Shown here in pieces: positions 22,812-31,730 of a stretch of DNA of 64,000 nt. Below the pieces are notes generated by a model. It saw only the letters and a list, made by a program, of their open reading frames with translations. It was not told the origin of the DNA and made no database searches. Source of the stretch: Albugo candida (taxonomy: Eukaryota; Oomycota; Peronosporomycetes; Albuginales; Albuginaceae). A program made the translations under genes and the position numbers. The stretch is taken from NCBI GenBank assembly GCA_905220665.1, contig CAJNAR010000013.1, forward strand, positions 124,001 through 188,000. Reading direction: 5' to 3'. Positions within the stretch are counted from its first letter, which is position 1; every line of letters begins with the position of its first letter.

Positions 22812-23624
22812 GATTTGTCGAAGGAACACATCGTGTGTTTTTATCAAGTCAGCTATCACTGAATGAGTAACAATCCTACTAGCTTCCATTGAAGTAATGG
22901 ATGGAAACTCGGTGGCACGATACCATATTTCAATCGGTAGCGTACAACCAATATGGCGTAGCCACTTAATAGAAGCATAAACACTCTGAATGCTGCGCGG
23001 CGACATGACAATTGCAATTCCTCGATCAAACGTTGATGAAGGAAGTATAAGACCGAGATTCTCACCCTGTAGTAGCTTTTGACCTGTGGTAGCGGTTGCT
23101 GGAGGGTTCGGTTTGAACGCTTTTGCTTGAAGTGCGTGGCCAAGCACATTTCGAAATTCGTGGCATGCGATTTCGACATTCCATCTTGTTGCGCCACACC
23201 TCCGGTTCAGCACAAACCTTCTTTCACCAGTGGTACGATGCTGAAGTTCGCAAAAGCCCGACACGGTCCCTGGGATTGGAACTGAGCAATTCATAGTTTG
23301 TATGGACGCTCCAGTAGGACTGCAATTTGCTGTATAATGGAATTGAACGCATTCGTACTGTTCTAATTCATGAAAATCAGTAAATGGGCGCCAATCTACA
23401 GCAAGGCTCTTTCGCTTCGCTCTCGAAGCGAGTTTGTTCAAGTCGATCTCGTCCTGCGTTTTGAGTAGATCCTGAAACATATTGCGATGGGAAACGTAAA
23501 AGATACTTATTAAGCTAATGCATATGCCCAATGATAGAGATACTAGCACACAGGAGGACACACTAAGTTGCAATGGCGAGCATTTTGAAGGGATCTTTGT
23601 CGCCCTACGGTGGAGCCGATTCAT
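22005..23624 (-). CDS. GT71 (MNN1-like) mannosyltransferase, copy B
   Basis: A 539-residue paralogue of the gene at 15894-17456. It has the same architecture: signal anchor (CVLVSLSLGICISLISIFYV), cysteine stem, VYASIKWLRHIGCTLPIEIW, DxD in LLLLDADNFAV, and ATTGAIFWPDYW. The cytosolic tail is about 19 residues longer than in copy A (it includes RRATKIPSKCSPLQ). From about SAFKQLLLL to the end the two proteins differ at only a handful of positions; the N-terminal third differs much more. The frame is intact, so it is probably functional. A DPH5 relic sits at its 3' side, which marks this as the derived copy. Confidence 0.85.
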   Translation of the reverse strand: MNRLHRRATKIPSKCSPLQLSVSSCVLVSLSLGICISLISIFYVSHRNMFQDLLKTQDEIDLNKLASRAKRKSLAVDWRPFTDFHELEQYECVQFHYTANCSPTGASIQTMNCSVPIPGTVSGFCELQHRTTGERRFVLNRRCGATRWNVEIACHEFRNVLGHALQAKAFKPNPPATATTGQKLLQGENLGLILPSSTFDRGIAIVMSPRSIQSVYASIKWLRHIGCTLPIEIWYRATEFPSITSMEASRIVTHSVIADLIKTHDVFLRQIDPKALAESCFGKIYAVAYSAFKQLLLLDADNFAVSDPTSLFESDAFATTGAIFWPDYWLPDRTLFFMNDHSLVWEMLNVKNVYMFEQESGQVLIDRERHAKAVSTLSYFGLRRPRLLVDLGFAWGDKDLFRFAWMTTNSSFHFIAGPPGSAGILLREKKLFCGQSIVQHDPDGNIIFLHRNEQKLVADNMHSVWTHIQEYNTADLSRFHVDTNDSAKDFSKWGISQCFGKHSDYERDYSMTAVEDLPFADIEATLFGYVKKCTALKKR

Positions 23625-25453
23625 TTATTCGGCTTCGAATGAGACCTTTTAGCACCAATCACAGAGACCTTTCATTGCGTATCTCAACGCGGAATGTTAG
23701 TGGGGGAAATGGCATATGGCATTGGTCAGCATACAGCGAGTGTGTGCTTTCGGTCCTTGCGGCCAATGATGACAGAAATCCTCTACGGCAAGTATTTGTG
23801 TGCATCTGCATCGATTATATCCATTATCAAATGAGTGTTCATGAATTTTGCAAGTCTCACGCAGTAATTTGCTTGGTGTCTAAATGTATCTAGGGCATGA
23901 TTTCAGGTAGCTCCACGACAGCAAGTACAAAAATAAGTCTGCAGCGCTCTTGAGGGCCTACCCAATTAAATATTTTGAAGATCATGTCTGTCAAAAAGCC
24001 GATTTATCAAACCATTGTTTACAATTACACCAAAGTTAATGATACTTGTAGTATTTCGCTCAGTGATTCTATTTTGAAGATTGAGGAGACCTCTTCATTA
24101 AATATGTGAGGTTGAGCTCCTCTGCGTGTCATAGTTGCAAGGACACATTAACATAGCGAAGTGATGAGCTGAGCTCACAGCAAACCGATTGGCGAAAAGT
24201 CTATCGCAAAAGTAGTGTGGAAAAACGGTGCTTTGAGTGACTCGATCCTTACATTGGATAGATGACACCTAAGAATTACATTCACAACGCGACTAGACAT
24301 TGATAGAATCTATTACGGGTTAGGCCCTGGAAAATAGAATCGAAATTCTATTGAATTGCAACGATTGTGAATGCATTCTTTTTCGGACGACAAACAGGCT
24401 CATTTTTATTGAATTCAGACCGTAAACTGCGATTTGAATGGATCGATAGATAATATATCGCATCGCTGTGACGTAATATTTGAGAAAGAAGTTCTCTGGA
24501 CCCATCACTTATCACCCTACAAAGACGAGACTCAACTCGCGAGATCTTATACCACCGCACGCTGGTACGCTCATTTGTACGAAAGCTTATCTGAATTCAC
24601 CTATGACTATTACTCATTCAATTGGATCATTGTCACAAAGCGTTGCAAAGCGACACATTTGTATTTCACCCTTCAATATTTTACGTCAAGAACGAAGCAC
24701 AGTCTGGACGTGGCATGTTACATCAATACTGAGTCGAACACATTTATTTTGGTTGCAAGCTTTATTTCTTATGCGCCCAATCACATGAAAGTGAATTTGT
24801 CGGCTCTCGTGATGGAACGGGATCGTATAAATAAATAACGATTTTCAAGTGTCCTTCTCTTGAGGTCTTCAAACACCTGGTATCGCAATTCATCATAGAT
24901 TGAGAACTGATGGTCAAAAATTATCATGTTGCGAATGTCAGCATGGTGCCTCACGTCAATATCGTCATAGGCTGTATTCATAATCTGTACTCGAAAGAAT
25001 GGAAAAAAGCACTGGAAGCCACTCTAAAAAGAGACTTCCGGTCGAAGCCTTATAGAAAGCTCAAGCTTCACCGAAGATGGGCAGCGAAATGTTGGTGCTC
25101 ACTCAACTCGCGGGGATTATAATCGTTTGTCAAAAGTTCGAAGAAACAGAACACTGGTTGTGTACATTAACAACATTCTCTATGTTTCGAGAATGAGCTT
25201 AAATGCATCAGGAGCCGAGCAAGGTTGGGATTTTTGCTAGTGTGATTGTGCGTCACAATTAATATCATGTGAAACATAATGAAGCGAATGCGGCGCAATG
25301 AGCGGCGGCATTTTTTCCATATAACAATGATGGTACGTCGCAAGGTCGCAAACGTGATGGGCAGAACATTCGGCACATCTCTCGCGGTGGTGCACTAAGC
25401 GCTCTCGGCCACTTTTTCAAAATCCTCAGAATCATTTTTTTGTTCCAATTTAT

Positions 25454-25546
25454 AGGTCCTAAACAAGCTGCTGACTACTATCTGCATGAACAACCAGGTA
25501 GAATTGACTCCGTATAATGTAGTAGTCAGCAGCTGGTTTAAGACCG
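25454..25546. repeat. Imperfect inverted repeat with perfect 15-bp core
   Basis: AGCTGCTGACTACTA at 25466-25480 is exactly complementary to TAGTAGTCAGCAGCT at 25520-25534, with a 39-bp loop. Similarity continues outwards, with few mismatches, to arms of about 27 bp. A transcript would form a stable hairpin, or the arms could be remnants of a small foldback element. Confidence 0.7.
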
Positions 25547-25965
25547 AGAAAATCCACAAATGGTATAATATGCTATATTGTGCAGTCATCATCTGCAGAT
25601 TGCGAAATCGCTGCAAATGGTTTTATTTGTAAGAAGGCTGACGAAGGAGATTCTGGCGTATCAATGGTATCGTTTAAAAATAATGATGATGAATTGATGA
25701 AATGCCTTACCTGAAGCGATGAGGACAAAAAGAAAACTTCAATTCATAAAGATTTCGTTGACCTCGGACTCGGTGGCATCGGCAAGTCGTGTAATAACTT
25801 TGCCTACGTAATCAAAAATAACGAAATCTTGGTCTCACGGGGTTTAAAGCTACCCAAAGATCCTTCCCGTCCACTAATAAGCGCAGAGAAAATCGGAAGG
25901 TTGTACCTACATCCAAAAAATAAGGAGAATGGGCCTTGGAGGTCTAGGAGGTTAGACAAGGGAAT

Positions 25966-26274
25966 ATGCTTCTTGATAGTTGCTATTCAAAAAGTCAGGG
26001 AATTTGGCCCCAGACTGCTGCACATGTCAAGTTTATTATGGATGCGAAAGGGAAGGCACCGTGCGCGTACAAAAAATACATGCTTCCAGACAACCAAAAT
26101 TATTCACCCTTTGAGATAAGCCTGGATGGTAGGGTTGGTGTGTTGATAGTGAAGCCCTTAGACCTTGGCAATGTCGACTCTGTGCTCGACTGGTCGATTG
26201 GGCATGAGCAATTGATGCGTCTTGAAGCCCAATTTATCAAAATAGGCTCATCCATCGCGATTGAACTGAAATAG
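25966..26274 (+). other. Unrecognised 102-codon open frame
   Basis: An ATG-initiated frame with balanced composition (for example YMLPDNQNYSPFEISLDGRV) ending at TAG. A different frame over 25829-26119 is also open, as if a frameshift separated two parts of an older gene. No signal peptide, host-targeting motif or known domain was seen. It may be a gene fragment or chance. Confidence 0.25.
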
Positions 26275-26737
26275 ACCATGCATCACGAGATGGTCTAAGC
26301 CGTTACCGAATAACCGCCACAATGTTGATCAAGCAAGTCAGTCAGACTGATAATTCCTAAAAATTCCTGATCATTGACCTTTGCTGCCTTTTATTTTCTA
26401 TTGTGTCTGAAAGTATTACTTTCCTTTTTCATGTACAGAGCAACGCATGCGCCCTGTTCTAGCTTCTTGAACCAAAATGCTGATTTTTCTTCATCAGTAA
26501 TCCCCTGCTATGCGGAGGAAAAGAAGATAAGGACACAGACTCATAGCATTCTGGATCACTCTTTCACGGCTTTCACATCATATAGATAAAATTGGTTGAA
26601 ACGGCTGGTGAGCATCCATCAAGCAGTTATGTAAACGGGATCACAAAAAAAGGAATCGACGCGCCTCCCCTCTCCTCTGATTTGCTGATACATTCACGTT
26701 TTGATTGACTAAAGGAGCCATTGGTGTCTTTCTTCGG

Positions 26738-26766
26738 GTGTCTTTTGCGTGTCTTTTGCGTGTCTG
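26738..26766. repeat. 11-bp tandem repeat, about 2.6 units
   Basis: GTGTCTTTTGC occurs twice head to tail, then a partial third unit (GTGTCTG). An imperfect extra unit (GTGTCTTTCTTC) lies just upstream. No coding context. Confidence 0.8.
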
Positions 26767-28013
26767 TAAACCCCAACACATTTCTTATTGATTCACTCAA
26801 AGCCCACAACTTTAATTAAGCCACAAATAATCCACACAGATTTGTAAGAAATACAGAAAAATCTACTTGTTAATCTATCTATATATCCATATATCAAAAT
26901 CTGTGGTTTCACTATGTTGGACAGGTCCTAATGTTGTGCCCGATTAGATCATATCTTCTCCTCCTTCTGTGCCTGGTCGGCACAATCTGATGCAATGAGG
27001 GTTCTCTTCTGATTGATGACTGAGACTGATTCTGGATATCAATCTTTGGGGAAGAGGCATCAGGGAGGTAACTTGAGATGCGATTGTGGATTTGAACCAT
27101 ACATAGACAGTGTGCCTTTAGCTTTTATTTTTCCCCGAGGTTGGTGGGGACAAGGCAATCCAACAGTCCTTGTGAATTGACCCAGACATATAGAACTGAT
27201 GTTCTTACATCCAGTGCACACCAGATTGTGCACTTTCATTAAGGCGACTCCTAGAATCTCATTGATTACTTGAGCATTAAACCTGTCAGTTAAGTCCAGT
27301 CATTTTTGGATCTTTTTGTGTCACCGACCTTTACCTGCAATTCCCTTCCTTGGTGGTCAACAAACTGTGTGATCCTGCCACGGACTTGTTGTGATTCCAT
27401 TGTTGAAACCTTCAATCACCACGTTCTGATGCTGGAGGATTTCTTCCTTCTTTACAAGTGTTTATCATTCCCAGAGTCCGGGATGTGAAAATTGTCCTTT
27501 GAAAGGCTTCCATGTTTCTGAATATAGCTTATGATTGTTGGATGGTGTGCATATGTCTGCTCAAGTTGTCTCCAAATTGCCTCGGAATTTCAAAGCTGGT
27601 GCTTTTAATCATTCCAATCCAATCTCCCATAAACTCCGTACATTCCTCTGCAGGAAACTGCTGTTGCAATAGGAGAGCACATTTTTTGTTGATGTAGAAA
27701 ATACTTCAGAATATTTGCTGCATCTGGAGATACCGTCTTGATTGCTGTCATAAGTGCAAACTCCCTATAAGTGCCCAAATGTAATCAGCTTCCCTTTCCT
27801 ATACAAAGCAGGATATAGACGAAAGACTACCAGGTAAAACAAGCGATAAAAAAGATAAAAACAGCCATATGTGGTGAATATACCTTCCATATAAATGTCG
27901 GAAGAGTCAGACTCTGTGATCTCCCTACCTGGACGGTTATGCGTCGTGCGACAAGCTGGGACGACGGATGCTCGACCTTCGACTTCGTGTACCAGTAGCA
28001 TGGTACATCCGAA

Positions 28014-28952
28014 ATGATCTGTTCGTACGCTTGCGCGCTCAAGGAACATCCCGAGCTCACCGAAGCGATAGAAACTCTATCAAAGCATCCGATTGCACAC
28101 TGGTACACCGATCGTGATCCTTTTGCGAAGGAGAATCTTGACGCCTACCTGAATACCAACGAAGACTGTCAAGAAACCGATGAACCAGTGCTTCAGTCTA
28201 ATGTTATTGTCGTATATGGGCTGCCGAGCAAAGACTGCAAAGACCATTTTTCGTCGGACGGTTATAATAAAACAACAGAAGATTACAAATGCTTTCTTCA
28301 ATTGCTAAAAGAGACTAATCGAAGCAAAAAACGTACCATTTACATCCTCGAGCCGGATGCGATCGGTTTATTGATGGACCCTGACGGAGTGACAAAAGGT
28401 CTCAAATACGAGAAAAATCTCCGAATGGCAATTAAAATGTTGAGCTGTCGAGATTCATCAAGTGAGATTTACATTGATATTGGATACTGGTGCTTAGGAA
28501 GCGATGAGCAAGCCGCAAAAGTTGCAAAATTGGTAAATTATATCGACAAGCATAACAAATGCAAAGGTATTGCTCTCAATACTTCCAACTATCGTTCGAA
28601 TGCGGAAATGGATGTCTCATGTGAGCGATTTTGCCGGGCTTCTAGACGTAACTATTCGTGTATCGTGGACACATCGAGAAATTATCTAGGTCCACCAGCT
28701 TCCGGAGAATGGTGTAATGTCAAACATGCTGGAATTGGCTTCCCGCCCACAAGCAGCACTGGGTATAAGTGCATCGATTACTTTCTATGGGTGAAGCCTC
28801 CCGGGGAAAGCGATGGAGAAGGTACAGATCGATCATCAGACGCGATGTTGGGACCTCCAGCCGGTAATTTTTTCTACGAGCACTTTTTGATCCTCTGGAA
28901 CAATGGATATTTTGTACGTGAACAAGAAGCATCCAAGATAAAAACGCATTAA
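28014..28952 (+). CDS. GH6-family glycoside hydrolase, N-terminus unresolved
   Basis: 312 residues of a GH6 (cellobiohydrolase/endoglucanase) fold. Seen in order: VIVVYGLPSKDCKDH (family YDLPDRDC; Asp74 retained), YILEPDAIGLL (Asp115, the position of the family catalytic acid), YIDIGYWCLGS at 153-163 (family LDAGHxGWLG, changed), GIALNTSNY, EWCNVKHAGIGFPP, WVKPPGESDG at 259-268, and a C-terminal FFYEHFLILWNNGYF. Relative to the family, the first 25-30 residues of the domain and any signal peptide are missing. A TAG lies in frame just upstream, so either an upstream exon exists that I could not place or the 5' end is lost. With the altered DAGH region it may have unusual specificity or be degenerating. 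Confidence 0.78.
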   Translation: MICSYACALKEHPELTEAIETLSKHPIAHWYTDRDPFAKENLDAYLNTNEDCQETDEPVLQSNVIVVYGLPSKDCKDHFSSDGYNKTTEDYKCFLQLLKETNRSKKRTIYILEPDAIGLLMDPDGVTKGLKYEKNLRMAIKMLSCRDSSSEIYIDIGYWCLGSDEQAAKVAKLVNYIDKHNKCKGIALNTSNYRSNAEMDVSCERFCRASRRNYSCIVDTSRNYLGPPASGEWCNVKHAGIGFPPTSSTGYKCIDYFLWVKPPGESDGEGTDRSSDAMLGPPAGNFFYEHFLILWNNGYFVREQEASKIKTH

Positions 28953-29013
28953 GCCTGTAAAATATATTTATCGATGTATATATGTGATGAAACTCGGGTG
29001 CAATATATCATTC

Positions 29014-30093
29014 TCACATCAGGATCAGCGGCATTAGAAGCAGCATGTATGTGAATACAACAGAGAGCGAGATGAGTGCCGCTCCGTTATCTTCATTGTC
29101 AGATCCTGACAATGAGTCGTCCGAAATGACAGATTTCTTCTCAACTCGTCGATCACACTGTGCTCCCGTGTATCCGCTCTCGCAATTGCACACACCTCCC
29201 GTCACATTTTCCTGTCCTACAGAAGCCAGTCCTCTACCAGCATCGCCGACCGTTCCGGAAACAGAACTGGATCCTGATCCATCCTCTGCGCCACCCAATG
29301 CGTCCTGATTGGTAACATTGCTCATACACTTTCCATGACCACCACACGCTTTGGATGAGGTTGGGTCGCAGTATGCGCATTGGTTTCCTGTCGTTCCTTC
29401 ATTACATTCACATTGCTGAGAACGCATGTTGCATGTTCCAGCTGCACATTGTCCGGCATTGATACATTTATTGGAGTCAATTTTCTGGCAAAATCGGCCT
29501 TTGTACCCAACGGTACAAACACAGCGATAATCCATCGAGCGCTGACCACTGGGCACACACGTTCCTCGCGCCGAGCAAACGACATCAGGTGCGGATGGAT
29601 TAATGCAATTATCAGAAATAACCTTTGGATAATCGAGCATTTGTGCCAATTTGTCTGCCGACGATCGTTCTTTAAATAACAGCCGCTTGTCAAAAACCGA
29701 ATAATCGACGCATCCATAGATGACACCGACTTCCTCTCCATTCAAGTCTTTCACGTACAAGCAATTGACGTACCCGGCTTTGTTTGGTGTCCCGGGCTTT
29801 TTGCATTTCGCAGTCGGATAAATAAAGGCACAAACACAACTGATCGATTTGTATGCAGTCGGCCAAGTGGATAGACTCGGACAAACTCCAGGTCGGACGC
29901 CCGCACAAATTTCTGTCGAGTCTTGATTCGGAAGACATTGTTTCACATCGGTAGCTCCTGTGCGCGATGTCTGCACGCTGACACAGGTGTACCCTTTCGC
30001 CTGAGCCTGACAGGATTTTTCATTCTTGCAATACCCGGGCTTTTTCCCGTGGACACTTAGTAAAGCGAGACATAGAAATAACACAATTTGCAT
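29014..30093 (-). CDS. Secreted, probably GPI-anchored EGF-like protein
   Basis: The Met at 30093 starts a clear signal peptide (MQIVLFLCLALLSVHG) and is preferred over the longer open frame reaching 30162; 359 residues. The ectodomain is Cys-rich, with EGF-like modules in the second half (VCSARGTCVPSGQ, YRCVCTVGYKGRFCQ, QCECNEGTTGNQC, VCNCESGYTGAQC). A Ser/Gly-rich linker separates the last two. The C-terminus is hydrophobic (AALISLSVVFTYMLLLMPLI) after small residues, which fits a GPI-attachment signal or a single membrane anchor. Probably a cell-surface adhesion or matrix protein. Divergent from the ENT transporter gene. Confidence 0.8.
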   Translation of the reverse strand: MQIVLFLCLALLSVHGKKPGYCKNEKSCQAQAKGYTCVSVQTSRTGATDVKQCLPNQDSTEICAGVRPGVCPSLSTWPTAYKSISCVCAFIYPTAKCKKPGTPNKAGYVNCLYVKDLNGEEVGVIYGCVDYSVFDKRLLFKERSSADKLAQMLDYPKVISDNCINPSAPDVVCSARGTCVPSGQRSMDYRCVCTVGYKGRFCQKIDSNKCINAGQCAAGTCNMRSQQCECNEGTTGNQCAYCDPTSSKACGGHGKCMSNVTNQDALGGAEDGSGSSSVSGTVGDAGRGLASVGQENVTGGVCNCESGYTGAQCDRRVEKKSVISDDSLSGSDNEDNGAALISLSVVFTYMLLLMPLILM

Positions 30094-30347
30094 TGTCGAG
30101 TTGCACACTTGAGGTAGTTTTTTAAATGGATAACGATAGTTTATTTGTATTCTCATTGACACTTTAGTGATTGATGCACGCGAGACAAGGTAGTCAGCAA
30201 ATTCATCAGCTGCGAAGATGTAGACAATAGACTTTGTCGTTGAGCTTTACGTCCGACAGTTTGGAGTCAGCTTCCTTCATGACCCGTCAACCCGTCAGTC
30301 GGTTTGTCGTACGCGAAATGATTGTACATTCAGAATCAGAGTAATTA

Positions 30348-31724
30348 ATGGTCCCACTCCACTCACCTGGAAAGCAAGTGACTTTACTGTGTAACGAGCA
30401 TCCGTTAAGCGATTCTCGGCCATCTTCTTGTGTTGAACACGTTAAAGCAGAGAGTTTACCGTTAGAGATTCAGAATGATATCACTGAAAATACAATTTTT
30501 CTCACGTATGCATTCACCTTTCTGAATGGTGCCGTGTTATGGTCGTATTTCTCTTGTCTTTCAGCTCAAAATTACTATCAGCAGCGATTTCCGAGCGTTA
30601 ATTTCCCGTTTCTAACGACTGTTGTGAGTTGTTGGCCGATGGTTATCGCTCATACGATTCAGCTGAGCTTTGGATTGGATAAGCGATTCTCACATCAATC
30701 TCGAGTCGTTATGGGGTATGTAGTCAATATGCTGAGCGGAATTTGCATCATGATCTTTAGTGCCATTCATTTTGAGCATCCTCATTCAGGCGGAGTGCTT
30801 GTTTTGGTTTGTTTTGGAGTGATTGGATTTGCAAACTCTTTATCGGAAGCCAACTTTTACACTTTGGCGGCTTTATTCCCAATGGAAACGTTTCTGAATG
30901 CCGTTCAGATTGGAAATGGGCTGGCAGGTGTGCTGAATATCAGTACAAGTACACTCTTACGGCTTTTGGTGGGTGGAATTCATCAGACAAATTCCTCCGT
31001 CACGCTCGCTTTCTACTTATTCTTTGGAACCTTACTTGTCGTCTCGTTGGCTGCCATTTACATTTACTATAAAGTATTGAAGCTTCCGTGTGTCAAATAT
31101 CTCATGGAAGTCAATGATCAAGCAACGAAAGATCATGGATTAGACACATTTTCCAGTGGGATCGTATTTCGTAATCTGCTGCGCGTGGCACGGGTCATTT
31201 GGATTCCGGCGTTGTGTCAATTTCTCTGTTTCTTCTTGACATTGGCTGTATTCCCAGGATTCGCGTGTGCAGGAGGCGGTATGCTCGACCCGGATGACAC
31301 AGCGGCCTCGTGGTATTGCTCCCCGGGAATCATCGCATCTTTCAACTTTGGTGATTTTTTGGGACGTCTGATGTGCACCCGAGCGATGTACAAGTTTTTC
31401 ACGATGAGAGCCACATTGATTTTCTGTCTCCTTCGATTCATTTATATTCCGTTACTACTGATGGGTGTCTATACTTCGAAATTGTATGTGTTTGGAGCAT
31501 CAGCTACGGCCCCATTGCTGTATCAGATTGGAATCAATTTTACAATTGGAATAACAAACGGAGTATTATCAACTGTCACAATGGGCTCGGCTCCCCAGCT
31601 ATTGGAAATAGAAGATCGAGAAACCGCAGGAGCACTGATGGTGTTGGTTTTATTTCTTGGACTTAGTGCTGGCTCTACCTTTGGCTACGTCATTGGTGAT
31701 TCCCAGTGGTTTAAACTTTCTTGA
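30348..31724 (+). CDS. Equilibrative nucleoside transporter (ENT/SLC29 family)
   Basis: 458 residues, single exon, with about 11 hydrophobic segments. The first, FLTYAFTFLNGAVLWSYFSC, matches the ENT opening with its polar/aromatic residues. Later segments include FPFLTTVVSCWPMVIAHTIQ, GVIGFANSLSEANFYTLAAL, FGDFLGRLMCTRA (ENT-like FNxxDxxGR) and IGITNGVLSTVTMGSAP (typical of TM10). Expected to move nucleosides or nucleobases across the plasma membrane, useful for salvage in a biotroph. It ends 6 bp from the convergent ornithine aminotransferase gene. Confidence 0.88.
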   Translation: MVPLHSPGKQVTLLCNEHPLSDSRPSSCVEHVKAESLPLEIQNDITENTIFLTYAFTFLNGAVLWSYFSCLSAQNYYQQRFPSVNFPFLTTVVSCWPMVIAHTIQLSFGLDKRFSHQSRVVMGYVVNMLSGICIMIFSAIHFEHPHSGGVLVLVCFGVIGFANSLSEANFYTLAALFPMETFLNAVQIGNGLAGVLNISTSTLLRLLVGGIHQTNSSVTLAFYLFFGTLLVVSLAAIYIYYKVLKLPCVKYLMEVNDQATKDHGLDTFSSGIVFRNLLRVARVIWIPALCQFLCFFLTLAVFPGFACAGGGMLDPDDTAASWYCSPGIIASFNFGDFLGRLMCTRAMYKFFTMRATLIFCLLRFIYIPLLLMGVYTSKLYVFGASATAPLLYQIGINFTIGITNGVLSTVTMGSAPQLLEIEDRETAGALMVLVLFLGLSAGSTFGYVIGDSQWFKLS

Positions 31725-31730
31725 GTACAT

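Larger units (their letters stand above)
23625..28013. other. Gene-poor stretch upstream of the GH6 gene
   Basis: About 4.4 kb without a confident gene. The first 50 bp or so may still belong to the GT71 duplication, since weak similarity to 17490-17530 is seen. Short overlapping frames at 24434-24838, 25829-26274 and 26374-26589 have no recognised domain. The antisense strand of 27300-27730 has broken coding-like sequence, possibly a relic retroelement, but no motif confirms it. An imperfect inverted repeat at 25454-25546 and an 11-bp tandem repeat at 26738-26766 are listed separately. Confidence 0.5.

Noticed and set aside
26374..26589. Possible small secreted protein with a hydrophobic N-terminus
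   Set aside because: The frame starts at TTG, no ATG precedes the hydrophobic part, and no known effector motif is present.
27512..27697. Hydrophobic plus-strand ORF upstream of GH6, considered as its signal-peptide exon
   Set aside because: It is not joinable by any plausible donor/acceptor pair to the GH6 frame, and the opposite strand looks like the older coding strand.
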